Source of the DNA: Gammaproteobacteria bacterium
Lineage (GTDB): Bacteria; Pseudomonadota; Gammaproteobacteria; JABABF01
Direction of reading: 5' to 3'
NCBI GenBank assembly: GCA_014238345.1
Contig: JABABF010000113.1
Span: forward strand, 1-19,628
DNA: 19,628 bases
Shown here: in pieces, positions 1 through 8,523 of the stretch
Numbering within the stretch: the first letter of the stretch is position 1
How the letters are laid out: each line of letters begins with the position of its first letter
Position numbers and translations under genes: made by a program
The notes under the pieces: generated by a model
Seen by the model: the letters and a program-made list of their open reading frames with translations, nothing else
The model's database searches: none
Told to the model about the DNA's origin: nothing

Positions 1-388
1 GCCACTCGCCGCGGGTCATAACACGACTGTAAGCATTAACGCTATTGATGCCGTGCACTGTGGTGACCACCGGTAGCGCAAGGCGGCGATTGGCCAAGAC
101 CGTGAGCCATCCGGGCAGGCGACTACGCACATGTAGTAGTTGCAGGCGATATTGCTTTAGCACATGCTCCAAAGCGCGTGCTCGCCGCCGAAAAGTCAAC
201 GGATTTTTACTGGCGACCGGCAGTTGGATGTGGTGCCCACCGTCAGCTTCAATCTGGGTGGCGTAGCGACCGCCACTTGAGATGACGATGTTCTCAACAC
301 CGCATTTAACTAGTTCGCGATTGAGCTCGACAACACCGCGCTCAACACCACCGCCATCCAGCGCTGGGAGCAATTGTGCGATGCGCAT
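1..388 (-). CDS. GT4-family glycosyltransferase, N-terminal part (runs off the left edge)
   Basis: Reading the minus strand from ATG 388 gives an open frame of 129 codons to the window edge. The protein begins MRIAQLLPALDGGGVERGVV, the nucleotide-sugar transferase N-terminal fold of GT4/WaaG-like enzymes: a short beta strand, then the GG(V)ER loop. Later come LHVRSRLPGW and VTTVHG, which match the acceptor-side Rossmann domain of this family. By family knowledge it transfers a sugar from a nucleotide donor to a lipid-linked or LPS acceptor at the cytoplasmic face of the inner membrane. A second in-frame ATG at 400 directly follows an in-frame TAG. I prefer 388 because family members usually start M-R-I. 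The donor-binding C-terminal half is outside the window, so substrate cannot be inferred. It is divergent from the GT9 gene at 666. Confidence 0.85.
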   Translation of the reverse strand, partial: MRIAQLLPALDGGGVERGVVELNRELVKCGVENIVISSGGRYATQIEADGGHHIQLPVASKNPLTFRRRARALEHVLKQYRLQLLHVRSRLPGWLTVLANRRLALPVVTTVHGINSVNAYSRVMTRGEW

Positions 389-400
389 AGCAACATCCAT

Positions 401-665
401 CTAGCGGCAAATGGAAAGTGGTGCGCAAGCAATGTTCTTTAAGCAACTCAACGGCTTAGCGCAGCTCAGCGGAAAGGGGGTGGAACATGCATGATTACCA
501 TCCATAACATCTGCCAAGGCATTGTACATTAAAGGTAATATTGTGTGGTAGATAGAGGAATTAAATGCTACCTGCGCCGCACCCATGTTTTAAGGAATGA
601 CATGATCCGCTACGCGTATAATCAGCGCCACCATACAGCTGGCTACACGGCCTGCTTAACGGGAT
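401..665. promoter_or_regulatory. Divergent intergenic region between two glycosyltransferase genes
   Basis: This 265-base gap separates the minus-strand GT4 gene from the plus-strand GT9 gene and should hold both promoters. A perfect TATAAT lies at 617-622 on the plus strand, about 44 bases before ATG 666. Its upstream partner is poor, since no TTGACA-like hexamer sits at 16-18 bases. A 61-codon minus-strand frame (586-401) lies here, but it has no recognisable domain, no Shine-Dalgarno site and a Cys/Pro-rich composition unlike its neighbours. I treat it as chance. Confidence 0.3.
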
Positions 666-1622
666 ATGCGGGATACGCTCATCAAAGTGCAAGAAAGCGA
701 TACGCCTATGCCCGTAGCGAAAATATTCGCCACAGCAACCCGGCTCGAAAAGGTGCTGATATTCAAGTTGGGGGCTTTCGGCGATGTGATCTTCTGCATG
801 GTGAGTATGCGCAGGATCCGACTGTACCACCCTCAGGCACACATCACCGTGTTGACCTCCCAGCCCTACGCCACGCTTTTCAAGCGTTGCCCCTATGTCG
901 ATGAAATAGTAATCGACCCCCGAAAACCCACTTGGCACATTCACCGCCTCATCGCAGTGGCCAAGCAACTCCGCAGAGGTGGCTTTGATAGGATCTACGA
1001 CTTGCAGAACGATAGTCGAACGCGACTCTATTATCGCTGGGCTTTAGGCACCTCTATCCCCTATTATTGTCATCCTACAGACCAAGAATTGCCACTGCCA
1101 GAGCCTCCCCCAGCAGCTATTGACTTGTCGCCATGGATGGCCGAAGATGTGAGTTCCATTTTGCGCAACCACCATATCTCCGAAGGTGCCATATTACTGA
1201 TTCCCGGCAGCTCGGCACGCCATGTAATTAAACGGTGGCCATTTTTTGGCAGCTTGGCAGCGCAGCTCACCGCCGAGGGACGACAAGTTATTACGGCACC
1301 GGGGCCAGATGAAATCGAGTATTGTCGCGCTCTGCCAGCGACCCTGTTACTGGACAATGGACGACCACTCAGCTTGTTCCAATTGGCAGGTCTGTGTACA
1401 CACGCCAGCCTAGTGATCGGCAATGATACTGGCCCTACCCATCTCGCCGCCCGCTGTGGCGTTGCGACCATCGCGTTGTGCGGGATGCTGGGTATGGCCG
1501 AACGTATTGGATCATCCTATTACAGCGCTATTTTTGAGCAGGAGAACATGCAATCGATCCCAGTCGCTGAGGTCTATCAGGCCGCCAGCCGAATACTCGC
1601 CACCTACTCACCACCAGCATAG
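666..1622 (+). CDS. Glycosyltransferase family 9 (ADP-heptose:LPS heptosyltransferase-like)
   Basis: The 318-residue protein has both GT9 hallmarks. Near residue 30 is an N-terminal KVLIFKLGAFGDVIF strand-loop whose Asp corresponds to the catalytic-base position in WaaC/WaaF. In the C-terminal donor domain the motif GNDTGPTHLAA binds the nucleotide-sugar. LIPGSSARHVIKRWP matches the start of the second Rossmann domain. Enzymes of this family add heptose, or a related sugar, to LPS core on the cytoplasmic side of the inner membrane; the exact sugar cannot be read from sequence. The start is uncertain. ATG 666 has only GGAT two bases upstream, while ATG 708 (residue 15, MPVAKIF) has a weak purine-rich AAGAAAG before it and leaves a normal family N-terminus. 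The 3' end overlaps the convergent DUF6165 gene by 19 bases. Confidence 0.88.
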   Translation: MRDTLIKVQESDTPMPVAKIFATATRLEKVLIFKLGAFGDVIFCMVSMRRIRLYHPQAHITVLTSQPYATLFKRCPYVDEIVIDPRKPTWHIHRLIAVAKQLRRGGFDRIYDLQNDSRTRLYYRWALGTSIPYYCHPTDQELPLPEPPPAAIDLSPWMAEDVSSILRNHHISEGAILLIPGSSARHVIKRWPFFGSLAAQLTAEGRQVITAPGPDEIEYCRALPATLLLDNGRPLSLFQLAGLCTHASLVIGNDTGPTHLAARCGVATIALCGMLGMAERIGSSYYSAIFEQENMQSIPVAEVYQAASRILATYSPPA

Positions 1623-1999
1623 AGCTTCTCTTCAATAATGGAGGAACCCGTGAGGAAATTAATGTCGCGCTTGATGGTCGCTCGACGGTCGTTGGTCAGA
1701 TAAATGCCGCGAGCTGCAGCGATAAATTCCGCGCCAAAATCTCGGTTGGCTTCACAGGCACGAATATCGTCTTCTAATTGCCACAATCTGGTATTTATTT
1801 CGCTCAGTTGCTCCGTCAGCTCACTCAGCGCAGGCGACTGGGCGAGGCTCTGATCACGCACCGCACCAAGGGAATCGAGTTCGCGCCGCACATTAGCCAA
1901 TTGTTCCTGGTCTTTTATTTGCGCAGACTTGATGTGCAAAATACTGATCCGGTCAATTAATTCTCCTGCTCCGACCTCAATCATCAGGGTTTTGTTCAT
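1604..1999 (-). CDS. DUF6165 family protein
   Basis: The protein starts MNKTLMIEVGAGELIDRISI (131 residues) and ends RRATIKRDINFLTGSSIIEE followed by a short tail. GELIDRISILHIK, ANVRRELDSL, RGIYLTNDRRATIKRDIN and EEKLY are the pattern I associate with DUF6165, a small helical protein of unknown function often encoded beside LPS glycosyltransferases. The central part (about residues 20-85) is strongly heptad-like and probably a helical hairpin or coiled coil. There is no signal peptide or membrane segment, so it is probably cytoplasmic. The start is fixed by context: ATG 1999-1997 overlaps the TGA of the upstream glycosyltransferase (TGATG) and has GAGAG a few bases upstream. An in-frame start ten codons earlier (2029) lies inside the upstream gene and is less likely. 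Translational coupling suggests it works with that glycosyltransferase; its biochemical role is unknown to me. Confidence 0.82.
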   Translation of the reverse strand: MNKTLMIEVGAGELIDRISILHIKSAQIKDQEQLANVRRELDSLGAVRDQSLAQSPALSELTEQLSEINTRLWQLEDDIRACEANRDFGAEFIAAARGIYLTNDRRATIKRDINFLTGSSIIEEKLYAGGE

Positions 2000-2901
2000 C
2001 ACAAGTCTCTCGTTGACAAAATTTTCCAACCCATTTTCTGTTTGTAGTGTTCCACCGCCTGATCACGCACCATTTTGAAATCGCCGCCGGCTTTGGATGC
2101 GGCATGGGTAGTGCTGGCGACTCGTCCTCGGTCGACCTCGCAGCTCCACAGCGCAGGTTGTTTCTCCGGATGGGGCGGCACCCAAGTTTTGAGTCCGCCA
2201 TGCAATTGCGCCATGCAACTGAGGTGCATATCCTCGGCATTGTTCCATGTATAGGGGCGCTCTCGCCACATCAAATGGGCGTGTTGGCTACGCATGAACC
2301 AACTGTGTCCCACGAAATCCACTTCTTGCACATCCGTATGGTGCTCACCATTCCAACCGACATTGCGAAAACCATCTCGGTAATAATTTTTGGGCGGCAA
2401 AATAACACCGGCTCCGCCAAGAATCCCGTCATGACCCGCTTCGATCGTGTCAATGCAACTTTCGAACCACTGTGGAGCTGGGAATATATCATCATCAATC
2501 ACCGCAACATACTGGGTCTGCGCCATCAGCGCCAGACTGAAGCGACCGAAAAAAGACCAATCGTGATTAGAGACCACCAAGCGGTCACACTGGGTGGAGA
2601 GATCTCGGCTCAGCGGTTCTTCTGAGCGGACATTGTGCCAAAGCCATATTTGCTGTGGCGGCACACTCTGGCACCGTAATGCCGCCAGCTGATAGGGCAA
2701 CCAATGGAGCCGTTTAAATGCGCTCAGTATGACGGTAATACCACTGGGATCCAGCACATTATCACTACTAAGACGCTCAAAGCACAATCCATTTTGCACT
2801 CGCTTAAGAGCGCGGTCACCGCGCCAAGCTTTGAAGCGTAAACTGAGTCCCTTAGGCGAGTAGCGATGAGTCCCCGGTGGGCGCTTTTTGAATAATGCCA
2901 C
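1999..2901 (-). CDS. GT-A fold glycosyltransferase (GT2/GT64-like)
   Basis: This 300-residue protein has a GT-A core from about residue 53: ITVILSAFKRLHWLPYQLAA (first strand and nucleotide-binding loop), IWLWHN, then FGRFSLALMAQTQYVAVIDD with DDD as the metal-binding DXD motif. GILGGAGVI, EVDFVGHSWF and TWNNAEDMHLS follow, giving the acceptor-site ED pair typical of bacterial and EXTL-type GT64-like enzymes. KTWVPPHPE closes the domain. I infer transfer of a hexose or amino sugar to LPS or another surface glycan in the cytoplasm. The start is GTG 2901-2899, whose first base is the last base of an upstream in-frame TAG (TAGTG), a usual sign of coupling. The upstream frame, however, appears broken. 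The 3' end overlaps the DUF6165 start (TGATG). Donor and acceptor cannot be assigned. Confidence 0.85.
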   Translation of the reverse strand: MALFKKRPPGTHRYSPKGLSLRFKAWRGDRALKRVQNGLCFERLSSDNVLDPSGITVILSAFKRLHWLPYQLAALRCQSVPPQQIWLWHNVRSEEPLSRDLSTQCDRLVVSNHDWSFFGRFSLALMAQTQYVAVIDDDIFPAPQWFESCIDTIEAGHDGILGGAGVILPPKNYYRDGFRNVGWNGEHHTDVQEVDFVGHSWFMRSQHAHLMWRERPYTWNNAEDMHLSCMAQLHGGLKTWVPPHPEKQPALWSCEVDRGRVASTTHAASKAGGDFKMVRDQAVEHYKQKMGWKILSTRDL

Positions 2902-3165
2902 TACTTTAAATGCTGGGAGAAGGTCTGAATAATGCGCTCTACCAACTTTCCGTCTGCTTTCCGGCTGTCAGAGATTGCAGATTTCACTGGGGATCGTAGA
3001 CTTTGAATGCATTCTTGATCTGTTGTCTGCCCCGAGAAACCAATAAATCTGGCTTTCCTTCAGATTATACAACTGTGGTAACTGTTGGATATTCGGCTCT
3101 CCAGAAAGCGTCTTGCGCGCCAAAATGATCATCGGCGAGGGCGGCTCACCACTAGAAAACTCCAC
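2901..3165 (-). pseudogene. Probable decayed or frameshifted ORF upstream of the GT-A glycosyltransferase
   Basis: Two adjacent minus-strand frames read like parts of one protein. From GTG 3165 the first frame gives MIILARKTLSGEPNIQQLPQ and runs to about 3060. It then drifts into unconvincing sequence and stops at 2968. In the frame shifted by one base, just after TGA 3062-3060, the reading continues ARFIGFSGQTTDQECIQSLR and ends ERIIQTFSQHLK with TAG 2903-2901. That stop overlaps the GTG of the next gene, as in intact operons. Removing one base near 3063 would join the two into about 88 residues. There is no credible start site or Shine-Dalgarno, and upstream stops (TGA 3174-3172) block a longer frame. 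I see no family signature. It may be the tail of a lost envelope gene, or an indel in the assembly. Confidence 0.4.
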
Positions 3166-3192
3166 TTGGGATCATGACTGCAAAGGAGCCAA

Positions 3193-3230
3193 CTTAGTGG
3201 CCTCTGGGCGGGAGCCTAGAGGCCACTAAG
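3193..3230 (-). terminator. Strong hairpin downstream of nadC, terminator-like
   Basis: CTTAGTGGCCTCT (3193-3205) is followed 12 bases later by its exact complement AGAGGCCACTAAG (3218-3230). Three more inner pairs (one G-T) would reduce the loop to six bases. The hairpin lies 53 bases beyond the nadC stop and before the minus-strand glycan genes, the expected place for a terminator of the transporter-nadC operon. There is no good run of T after it on the minus strand (TTGGCTCCTTTG). It may therefore be a Rho-dependent 3' end stabiliser instead. Confidence 0.5.
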
Positions 3231-3282
3231 AGTGCTTCACAACAACGTCTGCTCCAGTGCCGGTCGGTGCGCTAGGCCACCA

Positions 3283-4176
3283 TTAGTCAGCCGCAATAGC
3301 CGCCGTGCCCGCCACTACCCTCATAGACAGATCAATGGCGCGGCAGTGCTTCGTCAGCGCACCGACCGAAATACGATCCACACCCGTGGCGGCAACCGCA
3401 CGCAACTGCTCAGCATCAATGCCACCTGAGGCCCCTAAAAGCATACTCCCGCCACACAGCGCCACCGCCTGAGCCAGCTCGGCCAGTGAAAAATTGTCCA
3501 GTAGAGCACAATCCGCCCCCGCCGCCAGTGCTTCGCCCAGCTGCGCCAAATCTTCCACCTCTACAGTCACCTCCACTGCGGGAGACTGTTGTCGCGCCGT
3601 GCGCACCGCCACCGCGATGGCATCACCGACACCCAGTGCCGCCAAATGATTTTCTTTGATCAAGATGCCATCGTAGAGACCCAAGCGATGATTGTCGCCA
3701 CCGCCACAGCGCACGGCATATTTTTGCGCTAGCCGCAGGCCAGGCACGGTCTTGCGTGTGTCGAGCAGGCGCACCGGCAATCCCTCTAATTCGTGCGCCA
3801 AGCGATGGCAAGCCGTGGCGGTGCCCGACAGCAATTGCAAAAAATTCAGCGCAGTGCGCTCGGCACCGAGCAGTGCCTGTGCCTGAGCTCGCACGGTGCC
3901 GAACACGGTCGGCTCCAACAGCTCCTCACCATCGTGGTAGTGCCAGCGACACTCCGCTGCCGAGTCGAGTTGGCAAAAAGCCGCTTGCGCCCACGGTAGC
4001 CCACAAAGCACCATCGGCTCGCGGCTACGCAGCTCGGCACACAATGGCTGTTGCGACGGCACCAAGGCACCGCTCAGATCGCCGCCACCCAGATCCTCGG
4101 CCAAGGCCAATGCCACCATGGCTGCAATGTCGGCCTGAGGTGGCGGCACTAGAGTGTGCATCTCGGCACTGCCCAT
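3283..4176 (-). CDS. nadC: Nicotinate-nucleotide pyrophosphorylase (carboxylating), quinolinate phosphoribosyltransferase
   Basis: NadC converts quinolinate and PRPP to nicotinate mononucleotide, CO2 and pyrophosphate in de novo NAD synthesis in the cytoplasm. At 297 residues it has normal length. Visible motifs: EDLGGGDLS (27-35), ERTALNFLQLLSGTAT (106-121), LLDTRKTVPGLR with R141/K142, CGGGDNHRLGLYDGILIKEN with H163, R164 and K174, VEVEDL, LLDNFS, and GVDRISVGALTKH with D267. The region usually read as LE(A/V)SG(G/N) is LLGASGG here, so the conserved active-site Glu is Gly248 (codon GGG). It starts six bases after the ecfA stop with purine-rich sequence before the ATG. An internal ATG at 4161 is an alternative start. 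It is the last gene of the transporter operon; no nadA or nadB is nearby. Confidence 0.93.
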   Translation of the reverse strand: MGSAEMHTLVPPPQADIAAMVALALAEDLGGGDLSGALVPSQQPLCAELRSREPMVLCGLPWAQAAFCQLDSAAECRWHYHDGEELLEPTVFGTVRAQAQALLGAERTALNFLQLLSGTATACHRLAHELEGLPVRLLDTRKTVPGLRLAQKYAVRCGGGDNHRLGLYDGILIKENHLAALGVGDAIAVAVRTARQQSPAVEVTVEVEDLAQLGEALAAGADCALLDNFSLAELAQAVALCGGSMLLGASGGIDAEQLRAVAATGVDRISVGALTKHCRAIDLSMRVVAGTAAIAAD

Positions 4177-4182
4177 AGCCCC

Positions 4183-5046
4183 TTAGCCCTCGTCCTCGGG
4201 AGCCGACTTGAGAAGTGGCATCAATTGCTCCACAGCTTCATCCACCCGCAGGTGCAAATCCAATGCCACACCGCGTCGCAATAATTCCTGACGCAACAAT
4301 CCCAGCACTGGCGGGCGCACATGACAATGCTCAAGCACATCGGGCTGCGAGAAAATCTCCTGCGGTGTGCCGCTTGCTACACAGCGACCGCCAGCACTTA
4401 GCAGATAGACGGTGTCGGTCAAGGTGGCAACGGTCTCAACATCATGTATCGACATGATGATGGTCGTGCCACAGCTACGGTTCAATTCCTCTAGCAGCTC
4501 GACCAAATCGTGGGTACACAACGGGTCGATATCGGCAAAAGGCTCATCGAGCACCAACAGCTCTGGCTCCAGTGCCAACGCTCCTGCGATGGCTACTTTG
4601 GCCTTGTGCCCACCACTGAGATAGTGTGGCACTCGATCGGCCAAGGTCTTGATATGCAGCTGCTCAAGCAGCTCCTCAACGCGGTGACGCACCTGTGCCT
4701 CGGGCAGCCCCGCACTGCGTAGCGACAGGGCGATATCGTCACGCACTGTGGGGGCGAGAATTTGTCGTTCTGGATTTTGTAGCACAGTACCAACCCGGTG
4801 ACGCAGGCGGCGAAAATCCCGCACCGGATGACAGCCGAGCACCTCTATACCCGTCTGATTTGCGCTACCGTAAAGGCCGACTAAATGCATTAGCAAGGTG
4901 GTTTTTCCCGAGCCATTGCTACCCAGCAAGGCCACTTTCTCACCTTGGCGCACTTGCATATCTAAGTTCTCAAAATGGAGCTCAGTGCCGTCCTCATGGC
5001 GATAGTGAAAATCTTTGGCGCGAACCGCCAATAGTTCAGCTGTCAC
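4183..5046 (-). CDS. cbiO: ECF-type ABC transporter ATPase (CbiO/EcfA-like)
   Basis: This 287-residue ATPase energises import by the ECF complex on the cytoplasmic side of the inner membrane. Walker A GSNGSGKTT is at 42-50, Q-loop LQNPERQ (Q90) is followed by APTVRDDIA as in CbiO proteins, ABC signature LSGGHK is at 143-147, Walker B LLVLDEP at 163-169, and the switch His (SIHD) near 201. The D-loop reads FADIDP rather than the common TAGLDP. The C-terminal extension (VRPPVLGLLRQELLRRG...RVDEAVEQL) resembles CbiO tails. Only one ATPase gene is present, so a homodimer is expected. The frame opens at GTG 5064, but GTG 5046 overlaps the ecfT stop as GTGA and has GGGGAAA upstream, so I chose it. 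NadC follows after six bases. I use cbiO because of the CbiM-like partner; the substrate is not proven. Confidence 0.87.
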   Translation of the reverse strand: MTAELLAVRAKDFHYRHEDGTELHFENLDMQVRQGEKVALLGSNGSGKTTLLMHLVGLYGSANQTGIEVLGCHPVRDFRRLRHRVGTVLQNPERQILAPTVRDDIALSLRSAGLPEAQVRHRVEELLEQLHIKTLADRVPHYLSGGHKAKVAIAGALALEPELLVLDEPFADIDPLCTHDLVELLEELNRSCGTTIIMSIHDVETVATLTDTVYLLSAGGRCVASGTPQEIFSQPDVLEHCHVRPPVLGLLRQELLRRGVALDLHLRVDEAVEQLMPLLKSAPEDEG

Positions 5047-5747
5047 CCTATTTCCCCATACCACAGAGTGTCAAGTAGCGAGGTGCCGACCAATACCAGC
5101 GTGGCGAGTGCCACTGCAGACCAGCCCATCCATGCTGAGCCACACTGCCGGGGATTGTAGGCCATAGCGCCTCCATCCACGCCGCGCAAGCGCATCACGC
5201 TGTACTGCTCTTCAGCTAAATCAAAACCGCGCACAACAAATAGAGCCATGGCAGTCAGTAGATTGCGACGGCCACGTAGCCTTAGCGCCGTGCGGATGTC
5301 ATCAAGCAGACTCAACATCAAAAACAACGCGCGGTAACACAGCAACAGACTCTGTCGTAACAATGGCGGAAACCAACGGCCACCTACCGCCACCAACTCG
5401 GGGTAGGGCGTGGTAGCAACCAACAGCACAGCCACTAGGGTGCTGGACAGGGCGCGCGACAGTAGCAACACCCCGGTGCTCGTCAGCGAAAGCCCACCTC
5501 CTAATACCATCAGCAACACGAATAGTGTCGGGTACAGCGAGGTCAAGAACAGCACCCGAACCGGGCTACGGCTGGCGCGCGCCAGCACTAACAACCCGGC
5601 GTAGAGTAGTAGCGAGGGCAGAATATGGTCGATGCTAAGGACGGCGACGAGCAGTAGCCCTGAGGCAATCAACTTAGAGCCGGTAGGCAACCGATGCAAG
5701 ACACTGTCCCCAGTGTGAGCAAAATGATCAATCAGCGCCAATTTCAC
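5043..5747 (-). CDS. cbiQ: ECF transporter transmembrane T-component (CbiQ/EcfT-like)
   Basis: The 234-residue membrane protein links the ATPases to the substrate-binding subunit. It begins with a short amphipathic segment (DHFAHTGDSVLHRLPTGSKL), as in CbiQ. Several hydrophobic helices follow (about 27-55, 63-85, 88-112, 134-150) and a last helix near 210-228. The two cytoplasmic coupling motifs used by EcfT are visible as ALRLRG (in DDIRTALRLRGRR) and VMRLRG, each holding the key Arg-Gly. The start is GTG 5747, since an in-frame TGA lies just upstream and the only nearby ATG (5754) is out of frame. It sits 15 bases after the cbiM-like stop and overlaps the ATPase start by four bases, so the three subunits are very probably co-translated. 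Confidence 0.87.
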   Translation of the reverse strand: MKLALIDHFAHTGDSVLHRLPTGSKLIASGLLLVAVLSIDHILPSLLLYAGLLVLARASRSPVRVLFLTSLYPTLFVLLMVLGGGLSLTSTGVLLLSRALSSTLVAVLLVATTPYPELVAVGGRWFPPLLRQSLLLCYRALFLMLSLLDDIRTALRLRGRRNLLTAMALFVVRGFDLAEEQYSVMRLRGVDGGAMAYNPRQCGSAWMGWSAVALATLVLVGTSLLDTLWYGEIG

Positions 5748-5762
5748 GGTGCATCAACCTAT

Positions 5763-6578
5763 CTACGGTAGCTCTGCATGCCGTCCACTTGATGCCGAGG
5801 ACTCTAGTGCCTGGCTATTGAGGGAACCAACGATGAGCGCTGGACGCACTCGACTCATGTAGTGAAGGATAAAAGCATTGGCCGCCGCCTCCAGCGGCCA
5901 CAGCAGCAAAGCCGTGATCAGCAACAGACTCAATAGACCATGGCGCGTACTGGGCTCCTCGGCACCCCCGCCATGCATAGATTCGTGGGCACCGTGTCCT
6001 TGAACAGGAGATGACTCGTGGCCGTGGCGCTGATTTCCGGCATCGTCCATCCACCGCTCGCCGTCATGCCTTTCCAACGCCGTATAAATCCCCGTGTCGA
6101 AGCCAGCAAAAAAGAACACTCCGACTAGAATCGTCGTCGAAATCGCCAATGCCAGTACCGTGGCGAGCGCAGCGGCAATGCGCACAAATTGTGGCCACCG
6201 CCGCCGCACGGCATGAAACAGAAAATAGCCCATCACTGGCTCCACGCCAGTGATGATGCTGTTCAAGCCCACCAGACTCAGCCCACCATGCCCAAACAGC
6301 GCCAATAACAGCGAGGCTGAAAAGGCCGTCAGAAAACCCAGCGCTGGCCCTAGCAATACCCCTGCCAGCACCAACAGATTTAAGTGATAGATTCCAACTC
6401 CTACCGACATTGCCAATACCACGCAAGCGGTGACAACACCGAGCAAGGCCACGCGCCGCAACGCCCCCCAGCGCACGACAAAGTGGCAGGCAAGGTAGAG
6501 CAAGGGGATTGCGATCAACCAGCTGATGACGACAACCCAAATCGGAAAGATGCCATCCGGCAGATGTAGATGGGACAT
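5763..6578 (-). CDS. CbiM-like ECF transporter substrate-binding permease with His-rich loop
   Basis: The 271-residue membrane protein resembles the CbiM/NikM family (Co/Ni uptake). The N-terminus MSHLHLPDGIFP matches the family's H-(I/L)-P-(D/E)-G start, GIYHLNLLVLAGVLLGP (62-78) covers the second metal-site His (H65), and LFGHGGLSLVGLNSIITG replaces the usual DGG-LGAN segment. Six to seven hydrophobic helices are visible. Between about 171 and 213 is an insertion rich in His (171, 185, 187, 195, 198, 202, 213) and acidic residues, which could collect divalent metal. It is divergent enough that another substrate is possible, given nadC and thi genes alongside. No CbiN/NikN partner is encoded here. 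ATG 6578 has no clear Shine-Dalgarno. It is the first gene of the minus-strand operon and faces thiC. Confidence 0.83.
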   Translation of the reverse strand: MSHLHLPDGIFPIWVVVISWLIAIPLLYLACHFVVRWGALRRVALLGVVTACVVLAMSVGVGIYHLNLLVLAGVLLGPALGFLTAFSASLLLALFGHGGLSLVGLNSIITGVEPVMGYFLFHAVRRRWPQFVRIAAALATVLALAISTTILVGVFFFAGFDTGIYTALERHDGERWMDDAGNQRHGHESSPVQGHGAHESMHGGGAEEPSTRHGLLSLLLITALLLWPLEAAANAFILHYMSRVRPALIVGSLNSQALESSASSGRHAELP

Positions 6579-6714
6579 TGCTGGCCGAAAACCGCGCCGA
6601 TAAGTTCATCACTATAACGAAGCTGTCAAGGGCGGCAGGATGTATCCTTATCGCCGCTGCCTAACGACTCTGCGCTATGCTGTAGCCATCACCAAAGTAT
6701 CCCGAGTACCCACA
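6579..6714. promoter_or_regulatory. Shared divergent control region of the ECF operon and the thiamin operon
   Basis: This 136-base region must carry both promoters. On the minus strand a perfect TTGACA lies at 6629-6624; the matching -10 (AACTTA, 6606-6601) is poor. On the plus strand TATGCT near 6677 is a weak -10 candidate. I looked for the TPP riboswitch cores (CTGAGA and the GGATAATGCC-like element) and for a B12 box and saw none. The region is also short for a complete riboswitch plus expression platform. Confidence 0.3.
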
Positions 6715-8511
<1,797 letters not shown>

Positions 8512-8523
8512 CGACTGACAACG

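Noticed and set aside
45..266. Plus-strand frame of 73 codons at the left edge
   Set aside because: It lies antisense to the clear GT4 glycosyltransferase on the minus strand and is rich in Arg and Cys with no domain.
401..586. Minus-strand 61-codon frame directly before the GT4 start
   Set aside because: No domain, no ribosome site, and composition unlike a real protein; its TAG abutting ATG 400 appears accidental.
561..968. Minus-strand 135-codon frame
   Set aside because: It overlaps the 5' half of the well-supported GT9 gene in antisense and has no recognisable family.
2047..2625. Plus-strand 192-codon frame
   Set aside because: It is antisense to the GT-A glycosyltransferase, whose motifs are unmistakable.
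3756..4178. Plus-strand 140-codon frame
   Set aside because: It is antisense to nadC and rich in Ala, Pro and Arg, a typical shadow of a GC-rich gene.
5047..5064. Upstream GTG (5064) as the start of the ECF ATPase
   Set aside because: GTG 5046 overlaps the ecfT stop as GTGA and has a better-placed ribosome site.
6640..6714. N-terminal extension of ThiC to ATG 6640
   Set aside because: The 25 added residues are not ThiC-like and occupy the divergent promoter region.
6579..6714. TPP or cobalamin riboswitch before thiC or the CbiM-like gene
   Set aside because: None of the conserved cores is visible on either strand; a covariance search is still needed to be certain.
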